From contig RFKQ01000048.1 in NCBI GenBank assembly GCA_003694635.1, positions 1 through 38,047 on the forward strand: a DNA stretch of 38,047 bases, written 5' to 3'. The translations under genes and the position numbers were made by a program. The notes beneath the pieces are model-generated. The model made no database searches. It was given only the letters and a program-made list of their open reading frames with translations, and was not told the origin of the DNA. This document shows, piece after piece, positions 25,062 through 33,522 of this stretch. Position 1 is the stretch's first letter. Every line of letters starts with the position of its first letter. This DNA is from Planctomycetota bacterium (GTDB lineage Bacteria; Planctomycetota; J132).

Positions 25062-26084
25062 TTATTCCAGAAATTTTTTGAGAATCTTTCGGTAGATTTG
25101 TTCCACAATCCTTTTGGCTGCAGGGCTAGATCGAGCGAACTTTTCCAGGCCGGGGTTGCTATTGATTTCGAGGATTTTCCATTGCCCCTTGGAATTTTGG
25201 CGCAAGTCAATGGCGGCATAACGCAGCTGAAAAATGCGGACAGCTTCTTGGCAAAGCGCTTTGAGTGAATCTTCTTGCAAAGTGTCTTCCACCCTCGCGA
25301 TGGCTCCACGGTGGAGGTTGCCACCCACGTCCAGAAGAGAAAGGCGCTTTTCTTTGGGCAGGGTATCGCTCGGTTGGAGCTTTTCACGGGAAAGGGCTTC
25401 GTTCAAAAAGGGGAGGTATTTTTCCTTCTCCAGGCCGCGCTTTTGGAGCTCTTCTTCAAAAAGATTTTGGATACTTTTTTGCCCATCCCCCTTCAGCTCC
25501 AAGGGCTGTTTCCGAAGGACAAGCTCAACGTTGCCATCCAAAAGGACGATTCGCTTTTCCTCTCCTGGGAGGAACTCTTGAAGCAGAAAAATTTTCTCTT
25601 GGCTTTCCAGTTCGATTTGGCGGATATAGTCCCTTAGCTCAGAAAGTTGGGAGATTTTTTGAACCCATTTCCCCATAGAGAGGGAATTGGGCTTTGCCAC
25701 CAAAGGGAAGCCGAGCATTTGGGCGAACTCCAAGGCTTCCTTGGGGCCTTTGCGATGGGAGTAGTCTTGCTTTTGATATCGACCGGGCAAAAAGAAATAG
25801 CTTCCACGAGGAATGGGCAGCTTCTCTTTCTCCAGCACAATGTAGGTGTAGGCTTTATCCTTTGCCAGGCGGGAGGAAAGATGAGGGTTTAGGGGATGGG
25901 TGTCCGCTAGGAGGTAGCGCCGTTTGCCCTTATGTTGGAGCAGGAGTAAATACCCGTGCCGGGGGTCCACCACTTGGATTTGGATGCCCATTTGAGGGCA
26001 GAGTTTTAGAAGTCGTTGGGTGAAACTGGGGTAGAGAAAATCGCCCTCGTTATGAGGGGTATAGGAGGGAGCTATTCCAGCCAT
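25062..26084 (-). CDS. ATP-grasp ligase-like protein (cyanophycin synthetase / GshF type)
   Basis: A 340-residue protein with an ATP-grasp fold. The segment IFLLQEFLPGEEKRIVLLDG and the following KGDGQKSI correspond to the EEFIPGxEYRxxVxDG and GDGKHTI motifs of cyanophycin synthetase and the GshF ATP-grasp domain. The metal-binding ending EINSNPGL is intact near residue 315. Members ligate a carboxylate to an amine through an acyl phosphate. The protein lacks the Mur-ligase half of cyanophycin synthetase and the GshA half of GshF, so it stands alone and its substrate is unknown. ATG 26084 lies inside the end of the upstream MBL gene (13-nt overlap), so the pair is translationally coupled. Confidence 0.75.
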   Translation of the reverse strand: MAGIAPSYTPHNEGDFLYPSFTQRLLKLCPQMGIQIQVVDPRHGYLLLLQHKGKRRYLLADTHPLNPHLSSRLAKDKAYTYIVLEKEKLPIPRGSYFFLPGRYQKQDYSHRKGPKEALEFAQMLGFPLVAKPNSLSMGKWVQKISQLSELRDYIRQIELESQEKIFLLQEFLPGEEKRIVLLDGNVELVLRKQPLELKGDGQKSIQNLFEEELQKRGLEKEKYLPFLNEALSREKLQPSDTLPKEKRLSLLDVGGNLHRGAIARVEDTLQEDSLKALCQEAVRIFQLRYAAIDLRQNSKGQWKILEINSNPGLEKFARSSPAAKRIVEQIYRKILKKFLE

Positions 26085-26911
26085 AGGATCAGTTTCTTTT
26101 GCAGGGTAGGAGGCAATATTTCTTTGGCCAAAGCTCGAACCCGCTTGGGGGAATACCGCAAGCTGACGTGAATGAGGACGAGGTAGTCGTTTTGGAACGA
26201 AGAGGCGCGCTGGGCGATATCTTGGAGGTGGATGTGGCCGGTTTTTTCTGCAAATTTATGGTGATCCGCTTCCCAGAAGGTGCACTCTAGGATAAGGATG
26301 GAGCTTTGGAAAACGTGAGGGTATTCCTCCAGAGCTTGGATGGTGGTGTCTGTAAAGTAGGAGAGAAGGGGGACCTCATGGGTTTGGAAGTTTGGAACCC
26401 CTTCCTGCTGGAGCTGAAGGAGTTCTTGCTGACTTTTGGAGCGGTGGAGGGGGGGGAGCGTTTGCTTTTTTTGGTAGAGGGTGTAGCCGAATGTAGGGAT
26501 GCGGTGGTAGAGGGAGAAGGCTCGCACTCTAAGGTGGGGGCGGATCCAGAAATCTTTGCCGTGTTCGACTCCGATCAGTTGGTAGTCATATTCTCGCCGA
26601 TCTAGTTCTTGCCAGAGCTGGAGGATGCTATCCAATTTTTCTTTGGCGTACAGGGGAAGATAGATGCGTAGGGGATGGGAGGATTGGCGGAGCTTGCGTT
26701 CGGATAAGATGGAGCGTATTCCAGCACAGTGATCTGCGTGGAGGTGGCTGAGGAAAATATCTTTACAGGAAATAAGAGAGGAGGGTCCTTTTCCTACATC
26801 AAAGCCCAGCTGAAATTGTGGTAGGCGGAAATAGGTTTGCTCCGCGGCCCGGGATTTACCTTCCAGAACAATCTCGTTTAGTTGCTTTTTCATAAAAATA
26901 AAAATGGCCAA
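26072..26911 (-). CDS. Metallo-beta-lactamase-fold hydrolase, RNase Z-like
   Basis: A 279-residue protein. The zinc motif LSHLHADHCAG gives His56, His58, Asp60 and His61, and FTDTT and LILECTFW further on correspond to the Asp and strand elements of RNase Z-like members. A C-terminal HVSLRYS supplies another candidate metal histidine. The start is uncertain: TTG 26911 has AAGG at about -9, while ATG 26893 six codons later has no site. Members include tRNA 3' processing nucleases and other phosphodiesterases. Since the exosite arm of RNase Z is not evident, the substrate stays open. It overlaps the ATP-grasp gene by 13 nt. Confidence 0.75.
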   Translation of the reverse strand: MAIFIFMKKQLNEIVLEGKSRAAEQTYFRLPQFQLGFDVGKGPSSLISCKDIFLSHLHADHCAGIRSILSERKLRQSSHPLRIYLPLYAKEKLDSILQLWQELDRREYDYQLIGVEHGKDFWIRPHLRVRAFSLYHRIPTFGYTLYQKKQTLPPLHRSKSQQELLQLQQEGVPNFQTHEVPLLSYFTDTTIQALEEYPHVFQSSILILECTFWEADHHKFAEKTGHIHLQDIAQRASSFQNDYLVLIHVSLRYSPKRVRALAKEILPPTLQKKLILWLE

Positions 26912-26977
26912 AAAGGCCTTGGGCTTTGGTTCTGTGAACGGAGAGGGAGGGACGAGGGTAGGGGGGAAAAATAGGGG

Positions 26978-27250
26978 GACTGTGCGAGGCTCTCTTCGAC
27001 TCCGGCCATCAGCAGAGCATATTGCCAGAGGACTCGGCCGACAGACACTTCACACTAGCCCGTAACTCCTTATGGCTGCTCCCTTTCGGGCCTGACCAGG
27101 TTCAGAGCCGGAACTATGCCAAGGCTATCGGCTGTCAACGCCATAGCAATATGTCTTCAGCAGCCTGGCGAGCCTCATGAGAGCCGTTCGGCCCTCCCAT
27201 AACCGGATTTGGAGGTCGAGGGGACCGGTACCCCCCCGCCTAGCACAGCC
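26978..27250 (-). ncRNA. ffs: Large signal recognition particle RNA (Bacillus-type, with Alu domain)
   Basis: On the minus strand the 5' part reads GCTGTGCTAGGCGGGG and then ATCCGGTTATGGGAGGGCCG, the Alu-domain pattern of large bacterial SRP RNA. Further on is the helix 8 core CCAGGTCAGGCCCG, a GAAA tetraloop, then GGGAGCAGCC. This matches the E. coli 4.5S RNA core with a compensatory U-A to C-G change. The ends close by 8 bp (GGCTGTGC with GCACAGTC), giving 273 nt. The RNA would assemble with Ffh (not in this window) for co-translational targeting. It lies 5 nt downstream of a tRNA-Ser and shares its promoter. Confidence 0.92.
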
Positions 27251-27255
27251 GCGAG

Positions 27256-27345
27256 CGGAGAGGGCGGGATTCGAACCCGCGAGGGAGCTTATAACCCCCT
27301 ACACGCTTTCCAAGCGTGCTCCTTCGACCACTCGGACACCTCTCC
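27256..27345 (-). tRNA. tRNA-Ser (GGA)
   Basis: A 90-nt class II tRNA on the minus strand. The acceptor is GGAGAGG/CCTCTCC, discriminator G (typical for Ser), anticodon stem CACGC/GCGTG with loop TTGGAAA, so anticodon GGA. A long variable arm follows, then the T arm GCGGGTTCGAATCCCGC. CCA is not encoded. It is the first gene of a unit with SRP RNA. Confidence 0.95.
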
Positions 27346-27363
27346 AAAATTTTTAGAAAAAAT

Positions 27364-27391
27364 ATTCTACCAAAACAAAAAAAAAAGTCAA
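27364..27391 (-). promoter_or_regulatory. Promoter of the tRNA-Ser / SRP RNA unit
   Basis: On the minus strand TTGACT (27391-27386), a 16-nt spacer rich in T, and TAGAAT (27369-27364). Spacing and hexamers match the CAU tRNA promoter in the same window. No second promoter is seen between the tRNA and the SRP RNA, so co-transcription is likely. Confidence 0.75.
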
Positions 27392-27488
27392 GGAAAAACT
27401 TATCGAAAATCCTTCTTGAACGTATTCAAAAAAATCTTACTTTATTCCCTCTCTTTTTCTTCCAGAGCGACATCAAAGTTTTAAAGTT

Positions 27489-29195
27489 TTAGAATTCGGG
27501 GGGGAGGGAGAGGTTGTGTTTTTGGGCGACTTCTTTGGCTTTGTTGTAGCCGGCGTCGTAATGGCGCATGATCCCAAGGGCAGGGTCTGCGGTGAGGACT
27601 CGTTGGAGCTTTCGTTGGGAGAGGGGACTGCCATCGGCGACGACGACCATGCCGGCGTGGGTGGATTTCCCGATTCCGACGCCTCCGCCGTTGTGCAGGC
27701 TTACCCAGCTAGCGCCGCAGGCGGTATTGGCGAGGGCGTTGAGGATTGGCCAATCGGCGACGGCATCGGAGCCATCGAGCATTTGCTCGGTTTCCCGGTT
27801 GGGGGAGGCGACGGAGCCGCAGTCGAGGTGATCTCGTCCGATGACAACGGGGGCTTGAACTTTGCCGGATTGGACGAGCTGGTGGATAATTTCGCCGGCT
27901 TTGGCCCGATCGCCGTAGCCTAGCCAGCAAATGCGGGTAGGCAGCCCGAGGATAGGCACTTTTTTTTGAGCTTTTGGTATCCAGCGCTGGAGGGGGGTAT
28001 TGTGGGGAAAAGCCTGGAGGAGGGCGGAGTCGATGGTGTGGAGGTCGTTGGGATTTCCGCTCAAGCAGGCCCAGCGGAAGGGTCCTTTTCCCTCGCAGAA
28101 GAGGGGGCGAATGTAGGCGGGGACGAATCCGGGGAAGGCGAACTCCCCGGATTTTTTGCGAACTTGGGGGAGGATATCTTCCACTTGTCCGCGGATATTG
28201 TTGCCATAGTCGAAGACGATGGCGCCTTCTTTTTGGAAGTCCAGCATAGCTTGGACATGGATCGCCATTGATTCTTTGGCTTTTTGGCGATAGAGTTGGG
28301 GGTTGGTTTGGAGGAGTTTTTCGTTTTCTTGGAGGTCACCTAGGGGGACATAGGTGCTGAGGTCATGGGCGGAGGTTTGATCGGTGACCACATCGGGGAT
28401 AATTCCCTTTTTCAGGAGTTGAGGGTGGATTTCAGCGGCGTTTCCTACGAGGGCGATGGAGAGTGGTTTTTGCTCTTTTTTCGCTTTAAGTGCCCATTCG
28501 ATAGCTTGGTCAAGGCGATGGGTGATGGTATCGCAATAGCCTTCGCTGACTTTTTGCTGGGCCCGTTCTGGACGCACTTCCACCACAAGAGCGACGCCTT
28601 CATTGAAGGTGATGGCGAGGGGTTGTGCGCCGCTCATAGCGCCTAGGCCAGCGGTGAGGACGAGTTTGCCTTTGAGGGAGCCTTGGAAGTGTTGTCTGGC
28701 GCACTCGGCAAAGGTTTCGTAGGTGCCTTGTAGGATGCCTTGGGTACCAATGTAGATCCAGCTGCCGGCGGTCATTTGTCCGTACATCATAAGGCCCTTG
28801 CGGTCGAGCTCATCGAAATATTCTTGGGTGCTCCAAGCGGGCACTAGGTTGGAGTTTGCGATGAGGACACGGGGGGCATCTGGATGGGTTTCTAGGATGC
28901 CGACAGGTTTGCCGGATTGGACGAGTAGGGTTTGGTTTTGTTGGAGGCGTTCGAGGCAGTGGAGAAGGCGCCGGTATTCTTTCCAATTGCGCGCGGCTCG
29001 GCCTGAGCCTCCGTAGACGATGAGGTTTTTCCAATCCAGGGCGACTTGGGGGTGGAGGTTGTTCATCAGCATTCGTTTGGCGGCTTCGGCTTCCCAGTTG
29101 GAGCAAGTTTTCTCTGGACCTGTAGGGGCGTAGATAGGCTGGGTTGGGCGGAATTCTTCGTACATGGGGCGCTGATTTGGATGGTTTTGGCTCAT
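27489..29195 (-). CDS. hutU: Urocanate hydratase
   Basis: A 568-residue protein matching urocanase over its full length. Conserved stretches include [30 protein letters not shown], the NAD-binding loop [21 protein letters not shown] and the ICWLGYGDR motif with catalytic-region Cys423 (Cys410 in Pseudomonas). It converts urocanate to imidazolone propionate in histidine breakdown, using tightly bound NAD as electrophile. An AAGGAAC site precedes ATG 29195. None of hutH, hutI or hutG is in the window, so the pathway is split or incomplete here. TrmB lies 42 nt upstream. Confidence 0.95.
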   Translation of the reverse strand: MSQNHPNQRPMYEEFRPTQPIYAPTGPEKTCSNWEAEAAKRMLMNNLHPQVALDWKNLIVYGGSGRAARNWKEYRRLLHCLERLQQNQTLLVQSGKPVGILETHPDAPRVLIANSNLVPAWSTQEYFDELDRKGLMMYGQMTAGSWIYIGTQGILQGTYETFAECARQHFQGSLKGKLVLTAGLGAMSGAQPLAITFNEGVALVVEVRPERAQQKVSEGYCDTITHRLDQAIEWALKAKKEQKPLSIALVGNAAEIHPQLLKKGIIPDVVTDQTSAHDLSTYVPLGDLQENEKLLQTNPQLYRQKAKESMAIHVQAMLDFQKEGAIVFDYGNNIRGQVEDILPQVRKKSGEFAFPGFVPAYIRPLFCEGKGPFRWACLSGNPNDLHTIDSALLQAFPHNTPLQRWIPKAQKKVPILGLPTRICWLGYGDRAKAGEIIHQLVQSGKVQAPVVIGRDHLDCGSVASPNRETEQMLDGSDAVADWPILNALANTACGASWVSLHNGGGVGIGKSTHAGMVVVADGSPLSQRKLQRVLTADPALGIMRHYDAGYNKAKEVAQKHNLSLPPEF

Positions 29196-29237
29196 GGGCG
29201 AGTTCCTTTTTGCGAGTTTTTCAGGATTTTTGAGGAT

Positions 29238-29939
29238 TTAGGGGGCAGGTGGAGAGTTCAATTTTTTTAGAAGTAGATAGTGGATTTTTTTCTTTTGTTT
29301 GTAGAAGAAGAGGGCTTCGAATTCGGTCATAATGTTGTTTTCACTTAGATCCGAGGCGTGGAAGTCGTGGGTGATATGCTGGATTTGGAGGGGGTATGGT
29401 TGGTTGTGAGGGCTTTGTAGGTAGTCTTGGAGGTTTTGGAGGAAGGTGTGGAAGTAGTCCTCATGGTCGGTTTTTAGGCAAAAGGTGCCATGGATTTTGA
29501 GGGTGTGGTGGAGGTTTTGGAGGAAGTTTCCGAGGAAGATGCGTTTTTTTTGGTGTTTGCGCTTTGGCCAAGGATCGGGGAAGAGGAGGTAGAATTCATC
29601 GACCCAGTTGGGTTGGAGGAGTTGTTCGAAGAGGTTGCCGTTCCATTGGAGGACTTTGAGGTTGGTTAGGTTGAGTTCTTGGGCCTTTTGGGCGGTGCGC
29701 ACTAGTCGTTTGTATCGGAGTTCTAGGCCGATATGGAGGGTTTGCGGGGAGCGTTTTGCTTGTTCGATCAGGTGTTTACCGCTTCCGCTGCCGATTTCAA
29801 AGAGCAGTCGTCGATATTTTGGCAAAAGTTTTTCAATGTATTGGCTAGGATGGGGATATTCGAGTAGTTTTTGTCTAGGGATAAGGATTTGGGGGTAGAG
29901 GTGGATCTGTTCCTTGTAAGGATTAGGAAAGGGACTCAT
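29238..29939 (-). CDS. trmB: tRNA (guanine-N7)-methyltransferase TrmB
   Basis: A 233-residue SAM-dependent methyltransferase. The SAM-binding GSGSGKHL, acidic IGLELRYKR and the hallmark FPDPWPKRKHQKKR are all present, so it should make m7G46 in tRNA. ATG 29939 overlaps the end of the GroES-like gene by 17 nt and has only a weak purine-rich site, so coupled translation is likely. The N-terminal 45 residues are longer than in E. coli but within the usual range. Confidence 0.95.
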   Translation of the reverse strand: MSPFPNPYKEQIHLYPQILIPRQKLLEYPHPSQYIEKLLPKYRRLLFEIGSGSGKHLIEQAKRSPQTLHIGLELRYKRLVRTAQKAQELNLTNLKVLQWNGNLFEQLLQPNWVDEFYLLFPDPWPKRKHQKKRIFLGNFLQNLHHTLKIHGTFCLKTDHEDYFHTFLQNLQDYLQSPHNQPYPLQIQHITHDFHASDLSENNIMTEFEALFFYKQKKKIHYLLLKKLNSPPAP

Positions 29940-30297
29940 CTCGAATTACCATCAGAATGGCAGATTGGGGGACAATGACGTATTTTTCCTTATGGAATTC
30001 CAGTTCATAGGCTTGTTTTTGTAGGTAGATGGCAAGATCGCCTTCTAGGACTTGTAGGGGAAAGTATTTGATAGCTTCGTGGAGTTCCTTATAAGGTTCG
30101 TCGAAATCGGCGGGGGAGGGGATAGGGTATCCGGGCCCGACTTTGACGACGTAGCCGCTTTGGACGGTTTCTTTTTCGTGGACGGTTGGAGGGAGGTATA
30201 GTCCGCTTTGGGTTTGGTTCAGGGCCTTCGGACGCAGGAGGACTCGATCTCCGATGACGACAAAGTGGTTGAGGTTGTAGGTTCCTTCTTCTATCAT
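29923..30297 (-). CDS. GroES-like co-chaperonin with insertion
   Basis: A 124-residue protein from ATG 30297 with AGGA upstream; longer frames run into the kinase gene and are not supported. The Cpn10 pattern is clear: VVIGDRVLLRP, mobile loop SGLYLPPTVHEKE, SGYVVKVGPG, and EKYVIVPQSAILMVIRD at the end. Compared with canonical GroES (about 97 residues) there is an insertion of about 25 residues (PIPSPADFDEPYKELHEA) after the GPG turn. This is a known GroES-like subgroup. Whether it caps a GroEL is not known. No groEL is adjacent; it sits between a kinase gene and trmB. Confidence 0.85.
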   Translation of the reverse strand: MIEEGTYNLNHFVVIGDRVLLRPKALNQTQSGLYLPPTVHEKETVQSGYVVKVGPGYPIPSPADFDEPYKELHEAIKYFPLQVLEGDLAIYLQKQAYELEFHKEKYVIVPQSAILMVIRDESLS

Positions 30298-30319
30298 ATT
30301 TTTTTTCCTAAATGATGGA

Positions 30320-31639
30320 TTAGGGGAGATTTTTGGCTTTTTGCAGAAGAGTGTCGGTATCTTCGATAATTTCGACGTTGCTGATTTCTTTTTGGGGAAT
30401 GAAGTGGAGCTCACCTTCTTGGATTTTGACGTTTTCGAAGAAGGCTTGGGTTCCTTTGGCTTGGGGGGAGGTGGCATGCACGATATTTCCACTTAGGAAG
30501 AGGATTTGGTGTTGGGCATGATTGGGAGGGGAGATTTTTAGGATGCCTGTGCACTTTTCTGAGACCAGATATTGGCAGGCTTCAAGAGTGGAGAGAGATT
30601 GGATGGGACAGATAATCCCTTGGAGCAGAAGTTCTTTACTCGAGAAGGCCTCGGTGATTTTAGAGGGATTTTGGGTGGGCTTATGGGGAGGCGGGGTGGT
30701 CGAGGAGACGACGGTGGGGCTTTCGTGGAATTCCTCATCCGAAGTTAGATCTGGGGAAGAAGAGGGAGAGGAGGGGGAGATTTGGGGGAGGACTCGCTCG
30801 ATAGCTTGGGCCACTTCTTTCGGGGTAGAGTAGCGTTGTTCTCGTTGTTTTGCAGTCATTTTCTCGAGGATTTCTGTAATAGAGGGTGGAAGATGGGGGG
30901 CAAACTCTTGGATGGGGGGGAGGGGCTCAAAGCAGTGGGCATGGATGATGCGCATGGCGCTTTTATAGAGATAGGGAGGCCGCCCGGCGAGCATATGGTA
31001 GAGGGTGATTCCTAGAGCGTAAATATCGGCTCGGATATCCACATCGGTCTCGCCCATGGCTTGTTCGGGAGCGAGGTAGAAGGGGGTGCCGAGTATGCTG
31101 CCTTTTAGAGTAAGCCCGGCGGCGACTTGTGGACCTTCGAGTTCGCCGGAGCTAGCGGTTTTGGTCAGGCCAAAGTCTGTGATTTTTGGCACTCCTTCTT
31201 TGGTGATGAGGATATTATCCGGTTTGATATCTCGGTGGATAAAGGATTTTTCGTAGGCGCTCTGCAGGCCTTCGGCCACACCTTTGGTGATTTGGAGGGC
31301 GGTTTGGAGGGGGAGGGTGCCGTTCTTTGAGATTTTTTCTTTCAGGCTTTCTCCTTCGATGAACTCGAGGACGACGAAATACATATCGTTTTCGAGGTCG
31401 ACGCCGCAGTCGATGGCTTTGACAATATTTTTATGATCAAGGGCCATCACAGCTTGCATTTCTCGTAAGAATCGTTGGACAAAAGATTTATCTTTTGCGA
31501 TTTCTGGCAGGACCAATTTGATAGCCACGGGCATTTTCGTAGACAAGGAGGTGGCTTTTAGTACCACTCCCATGGAGCCTTCGCCGAGTTTTTCGCTGAC
31601 TTGGTATTCTTGAGATGAAAAGTTTTCCCACCAATTCAT
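30320..31639 (-). CDS. Ser/Thr protein kinase with C-terminal PATAN (DUF4388) domain
   Basis: A 439-residue cytoplasmic kinase. Glycine loop LGEGSMGVV, Lys41, HRDIKPDN with Asp137, DFG Asp155 and GTPFYLAPEQ are intact, so it is probably active. A Ser/Pro-rich linker (about 285-335) leads to a PATAN domain at about 340-425 (TGILKISPP, ILFLSGNIVHA, QAFFENVKIQEGELHF). In cyanobacteria and myxobacteria this domain is a protein-protein interaction module in response regulators and gliding regulators. GAGG lies 8 nt before ATG 31639. The gene is followed by the GroES-like gene after 22 nt. Confidence 0.9.
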   Translation of the reverse strand: MNWWENFSSQEYQVSEKLGEGSMGVVLKATSLSTKMPVAIKLVLPEIAKDKSFVQRFLREMQAVMALDHKNIVKAIDCGVDLENDMYFVVLEFIEGESLKEKISKNGTLPLQTALQITKGVAEGLQSAYEKSFIHRDIKPDNILITKEGVPKITDFGLTKTASSGELEGPQVAAGLTLKGSILGTPFYLAPEQAMGETDVDIRADIYALGITLYHMLAGRPPYLYKSAMRIIHAHCFEPLPPIQEFAPHLPPSITEILEKMTAKQREQRYSTPKEVAQAIERVLPQISPSSPSSSPDLTSDEEFHESPTVVSSTTPPPHKPTQNPSKITEAFSSKELLLQGIICPIQSLSTLEACQYLVSEKCTGILKISPPNHAQHQILFLSGNIVHATSPQAKGTQAFFENVKIQEGELHFIPQKEISNVEIIEDTDTLLQKAKNLP

Positions 31640-31672
31640 AGGTTTTTCCTCATGGTTTGGGTTGGTTTGGGT

Positions 31673-32680
31673 TTAGCTTGGCTCGTCTAGGTTAGCTTTT
31701 TTTAGGCGCGCAAGTTCTTCTAGCGAGCTAGCGATATAAAGGACATCCCCTTCTTGGAGGTATCGGTTGGACTTTGGGAATTTAATTTCTTCTTCTTTTG
31801 AGACGAGTTTTAGGATGCTGAGTTCGTATTCATCGAGAATTTCTAGAATATTTTTTTGGCGTAGAGGGGAGTTGGGGTGGATTTGGATTTTGTAGCATAC
31901 AAGGATTTCATCTCCGATTTTGATGGAGCCTAGGACGCTTCGGTCGATGGAGGCGGCAGCGAAGACAGGTGCTGCAAGTAGGGAGGTACTGAAGGCGGTT
32001 CGGATATGGAAGGCGTCTCGGATTTTCTGAGCTAGGTGTTGATCAAACATACGCAGGACGATGCGGATATCGGGTCGTTTTTCTCTTGCAGATAGGGCAA
32101 CTTCCATGTTTAGCAGATCGTTTGAGGTGCTGATGATGATGGATTTGGCTTTGGAGATATTGGCTAGTTCGAGGGTATGGTCATCTTTTAGATTTTCTTT
32201 GAGGATAGTATAGCCTTTTTTTTGGGCTCGGCTGATGAGGTCTTTGTTATCGCCCCAGTCGATGATGACGACGTTTTGGTTGAGTTTTTCCAATTCTTCT
32301 AGTACTTTAAATCCGACATTTCCTAGCCCGCAGAGGATGATATGGTTTTCCATTTTTACGTGTTTTCTTTCCAAAATTCGCTTGAGTTGTTCGGAAAATA
32401 GAAAATTGGTTAGAAGTCCTAGAGAGATGGTAAGCACTCCGATACCAAGAAGGCTTTGGAAGATAACGAGCACCCCCGTGTACCAATGTATCTTTCCTAT
32501 ATCTAAGGTCAGTGGCTCACCGGCGGCTAGGAGCATAAAGGAGATGTACATGCCTTCGTGGAGAGGGAGATGCTCATGGAGGCTTAAATAGATGCCCATG
32601 GCGAGGGAGAATAGAAAGACGGCCACTAGCAGTCTTTTGAGTTGTCGAGCCAACGGGGCATTCCTTTCGAGAAATAACAA
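31673..32680 (-). CDS. Channel-like membrane protein with RCK (TrkA-N/TrkA-C) domains
   Basis: About 335 residues. Two membrane helices near the N-terminus (LLVAVFLFSLAMGIYLSL, LVIFQSLLGIGVLTISLGLL) flank a pore-loop-like stretch, then an RCK-N Rossmann domain (ILCGLGNVG, IIDWGD, ISTSNDLLNMEVAL) and a TrkA-C domain follow. This is the architecture of two-TM K+ channels. The selectivity filter TxGYG is missing; the corresponding stretch reads LLAAGEPLTLDIGK. The start is placed at TTG 32680, 11 nt after AAAGGAG. The frame opens at TTG 32704, but that codon coincides with the predicted transcription start. Ligand and ion are unknown. Confidence 0.7.
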   Translation of the reverse strand: MLFLERNAPLARQLKRLLVAVFLFSLAMGIYLSLHEHLPLHEGMYISFMLLAAGEPLTLDIGKIHWYTGVLVIFQSLLGIGVLTISLGLLTNFLFSEQLKRILERKHVKMENHIILCGLGNVGFKVLEELEKLNQNVVIIDWGDNKDLISRAQKKGYTILKENLKDDHTLELANISKAKSIIISTSNDLLNMEVALSAREKRPDIRIVLRMFDQHLAQKIRDAFHIRTAFSTSLLAAPVFAAASIDRSVLGSIKIGDEILVCYKIQIHPNSPLRQKNILEILDEYELSILKLVSKEEEIKFPKSNRYLQEGDVLYIASSLEELARLKKANLDEPS

Positions 32681-32708
32681 ATAGCGTAAAAGCTCCTTTA
32701 ACAAATTG

Positions 32709-32736
32709 ATTATATAAAGAGGAAAGAAAAAGGCAA
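32709..32736 (-). promoter_or_regulatory. Promoter of the RCK channel-like gene
   Basis: On the minus strand TTGCCT (32736-32731), a 16-nt spacer and perfect TATAAT (32714-32709). Initiation near 32702 falls just before the AAAGGAG site, which supports the downstream start codon chosen for the gene. It may also drive the kinase, GroES-like, trmB and hutU genes below. Confidence 0.55.
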
Positions 32737-32764
32737 GGCAAGAGAGAGGTTTGGGAAATGTGGT

Positions 32765-33418
32765 TTACTTGTGGAGCACTTTGGTTTTGCCTTTGTACTT
32801 GGTGCGGAGTTTTTGGAAGGCTTTGACTCTTTTTTCGATTTTGGACTTATTTCCAGAGACAAGGTTTAGGATAGGCTTGAAGTAATAGAGGTGTGGGACG
32901 GTGAAGTAAGCTAGGTGGACAATGGTGCGTTTGGCGGCGAGTTTTTTGGCTCGTGGAAGGTTGTTGTTGGTGCTGCCTCGGGAGGCGCCGTGCTCGTGTT
33001 TGTCTTGGATGATCAGTTTTTCCTGATTATTTTTATCCAAGAGGGTAAGTTTCATGGCACCTCGATAAACATATCCTTGAGTAGAGCCTTGGAAGGTAAT
33101 GGGGCGGTCAAGAAATACTTTGATGGTGCCTTGGATGGTAAAGGTGGGTTTTTTGTTTTTTAAGGCGTTTTGATATTCTTTAAATTTTTTACGCTTTTTT
33201 TTGGAGACGTACATGGGTTGTTTGTTGTAGACATCGAAACCAAGGGCTTGGAAGAAGCTGGTCAGGAACATAGAGGCGTATCCTCTTTTGGAGGTTTTGC
33301 CATCGATTTTTTCTTTGATATTTAGGACGACGAGGGGTTTTTGTTTTTTTTCTTCTTTGCCATAGGCGCTGGTGAGAGGGAGCAAGAAAATCGCAAGTAG
33401 ACTTAGTGTTATCCTCAT
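32765..33418 (-). CDS. Secreted basic protein of unknown function
   Basis: A 217-residue protein with a signal peptide of about 20 residues (MRITLSLLAIFLLPLTSAYG) and a lysine-rich mature chain. AAAGGAG lies 7 nt before ATG 33418. Alternating strands such as TFTIQGTIKVFLD, GYVYRGAMKLTLLD and EKLIIQDKHEHG suggest a beta domain like those found in secreted assembly or lipoprotein-like proteins of large-genome planctomycetes, but no named family is recognised. No cysteines are needed for folding in the visible core. Confidence 0.65.
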   Translation of the reverse strand: MRITLSLLAIFLLPLTSAYGKEEKKQKPLVVLNIKEKIDGKTSKRGYASMFLTSFFQALGFDVYNKQPMYVSKKKRKKFKEYQNALKNKKPTFTIQGTIKVFLDRPITFQGSTQGYVYRGAMKLTLLDKNNQEKLIIQDKHEHGASRGSTNNNLPRAKKLAAKRTIVHLAYFTVPHLYYFKPILNLVSGNKSKIEKRVKAFQKLRTKYKGKTKVLHK

Positions 33419-33522
33419 TCTAGGGCTCCTTTCTTTAAAGGAAACGAAAAGGTTTTAAAAATATTTTCCAGAGATAGTGAAAACGAAAGAGAGTTAGGAT
33501 TTATTTAAAATTTAATGTGGAA

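Noticed and set aside
26906-26918. GGCC-AAAAA-GGCC palindrome at the start of the MBL gene
   Set aside because: A 4-bp stem is too short to support a regulatory or terminator call.
27209-27484. Plus-strand frame of 91 codons
   Set aside because: It lies antisense across tRNA-Ser and SRP RNA, so it is a chance frame.
30298-30492. Upstream extension of the GroES-like frame
   Set aside because: It is the shadow of the kinase gene in another frame; homology begins only after ATG 30297.
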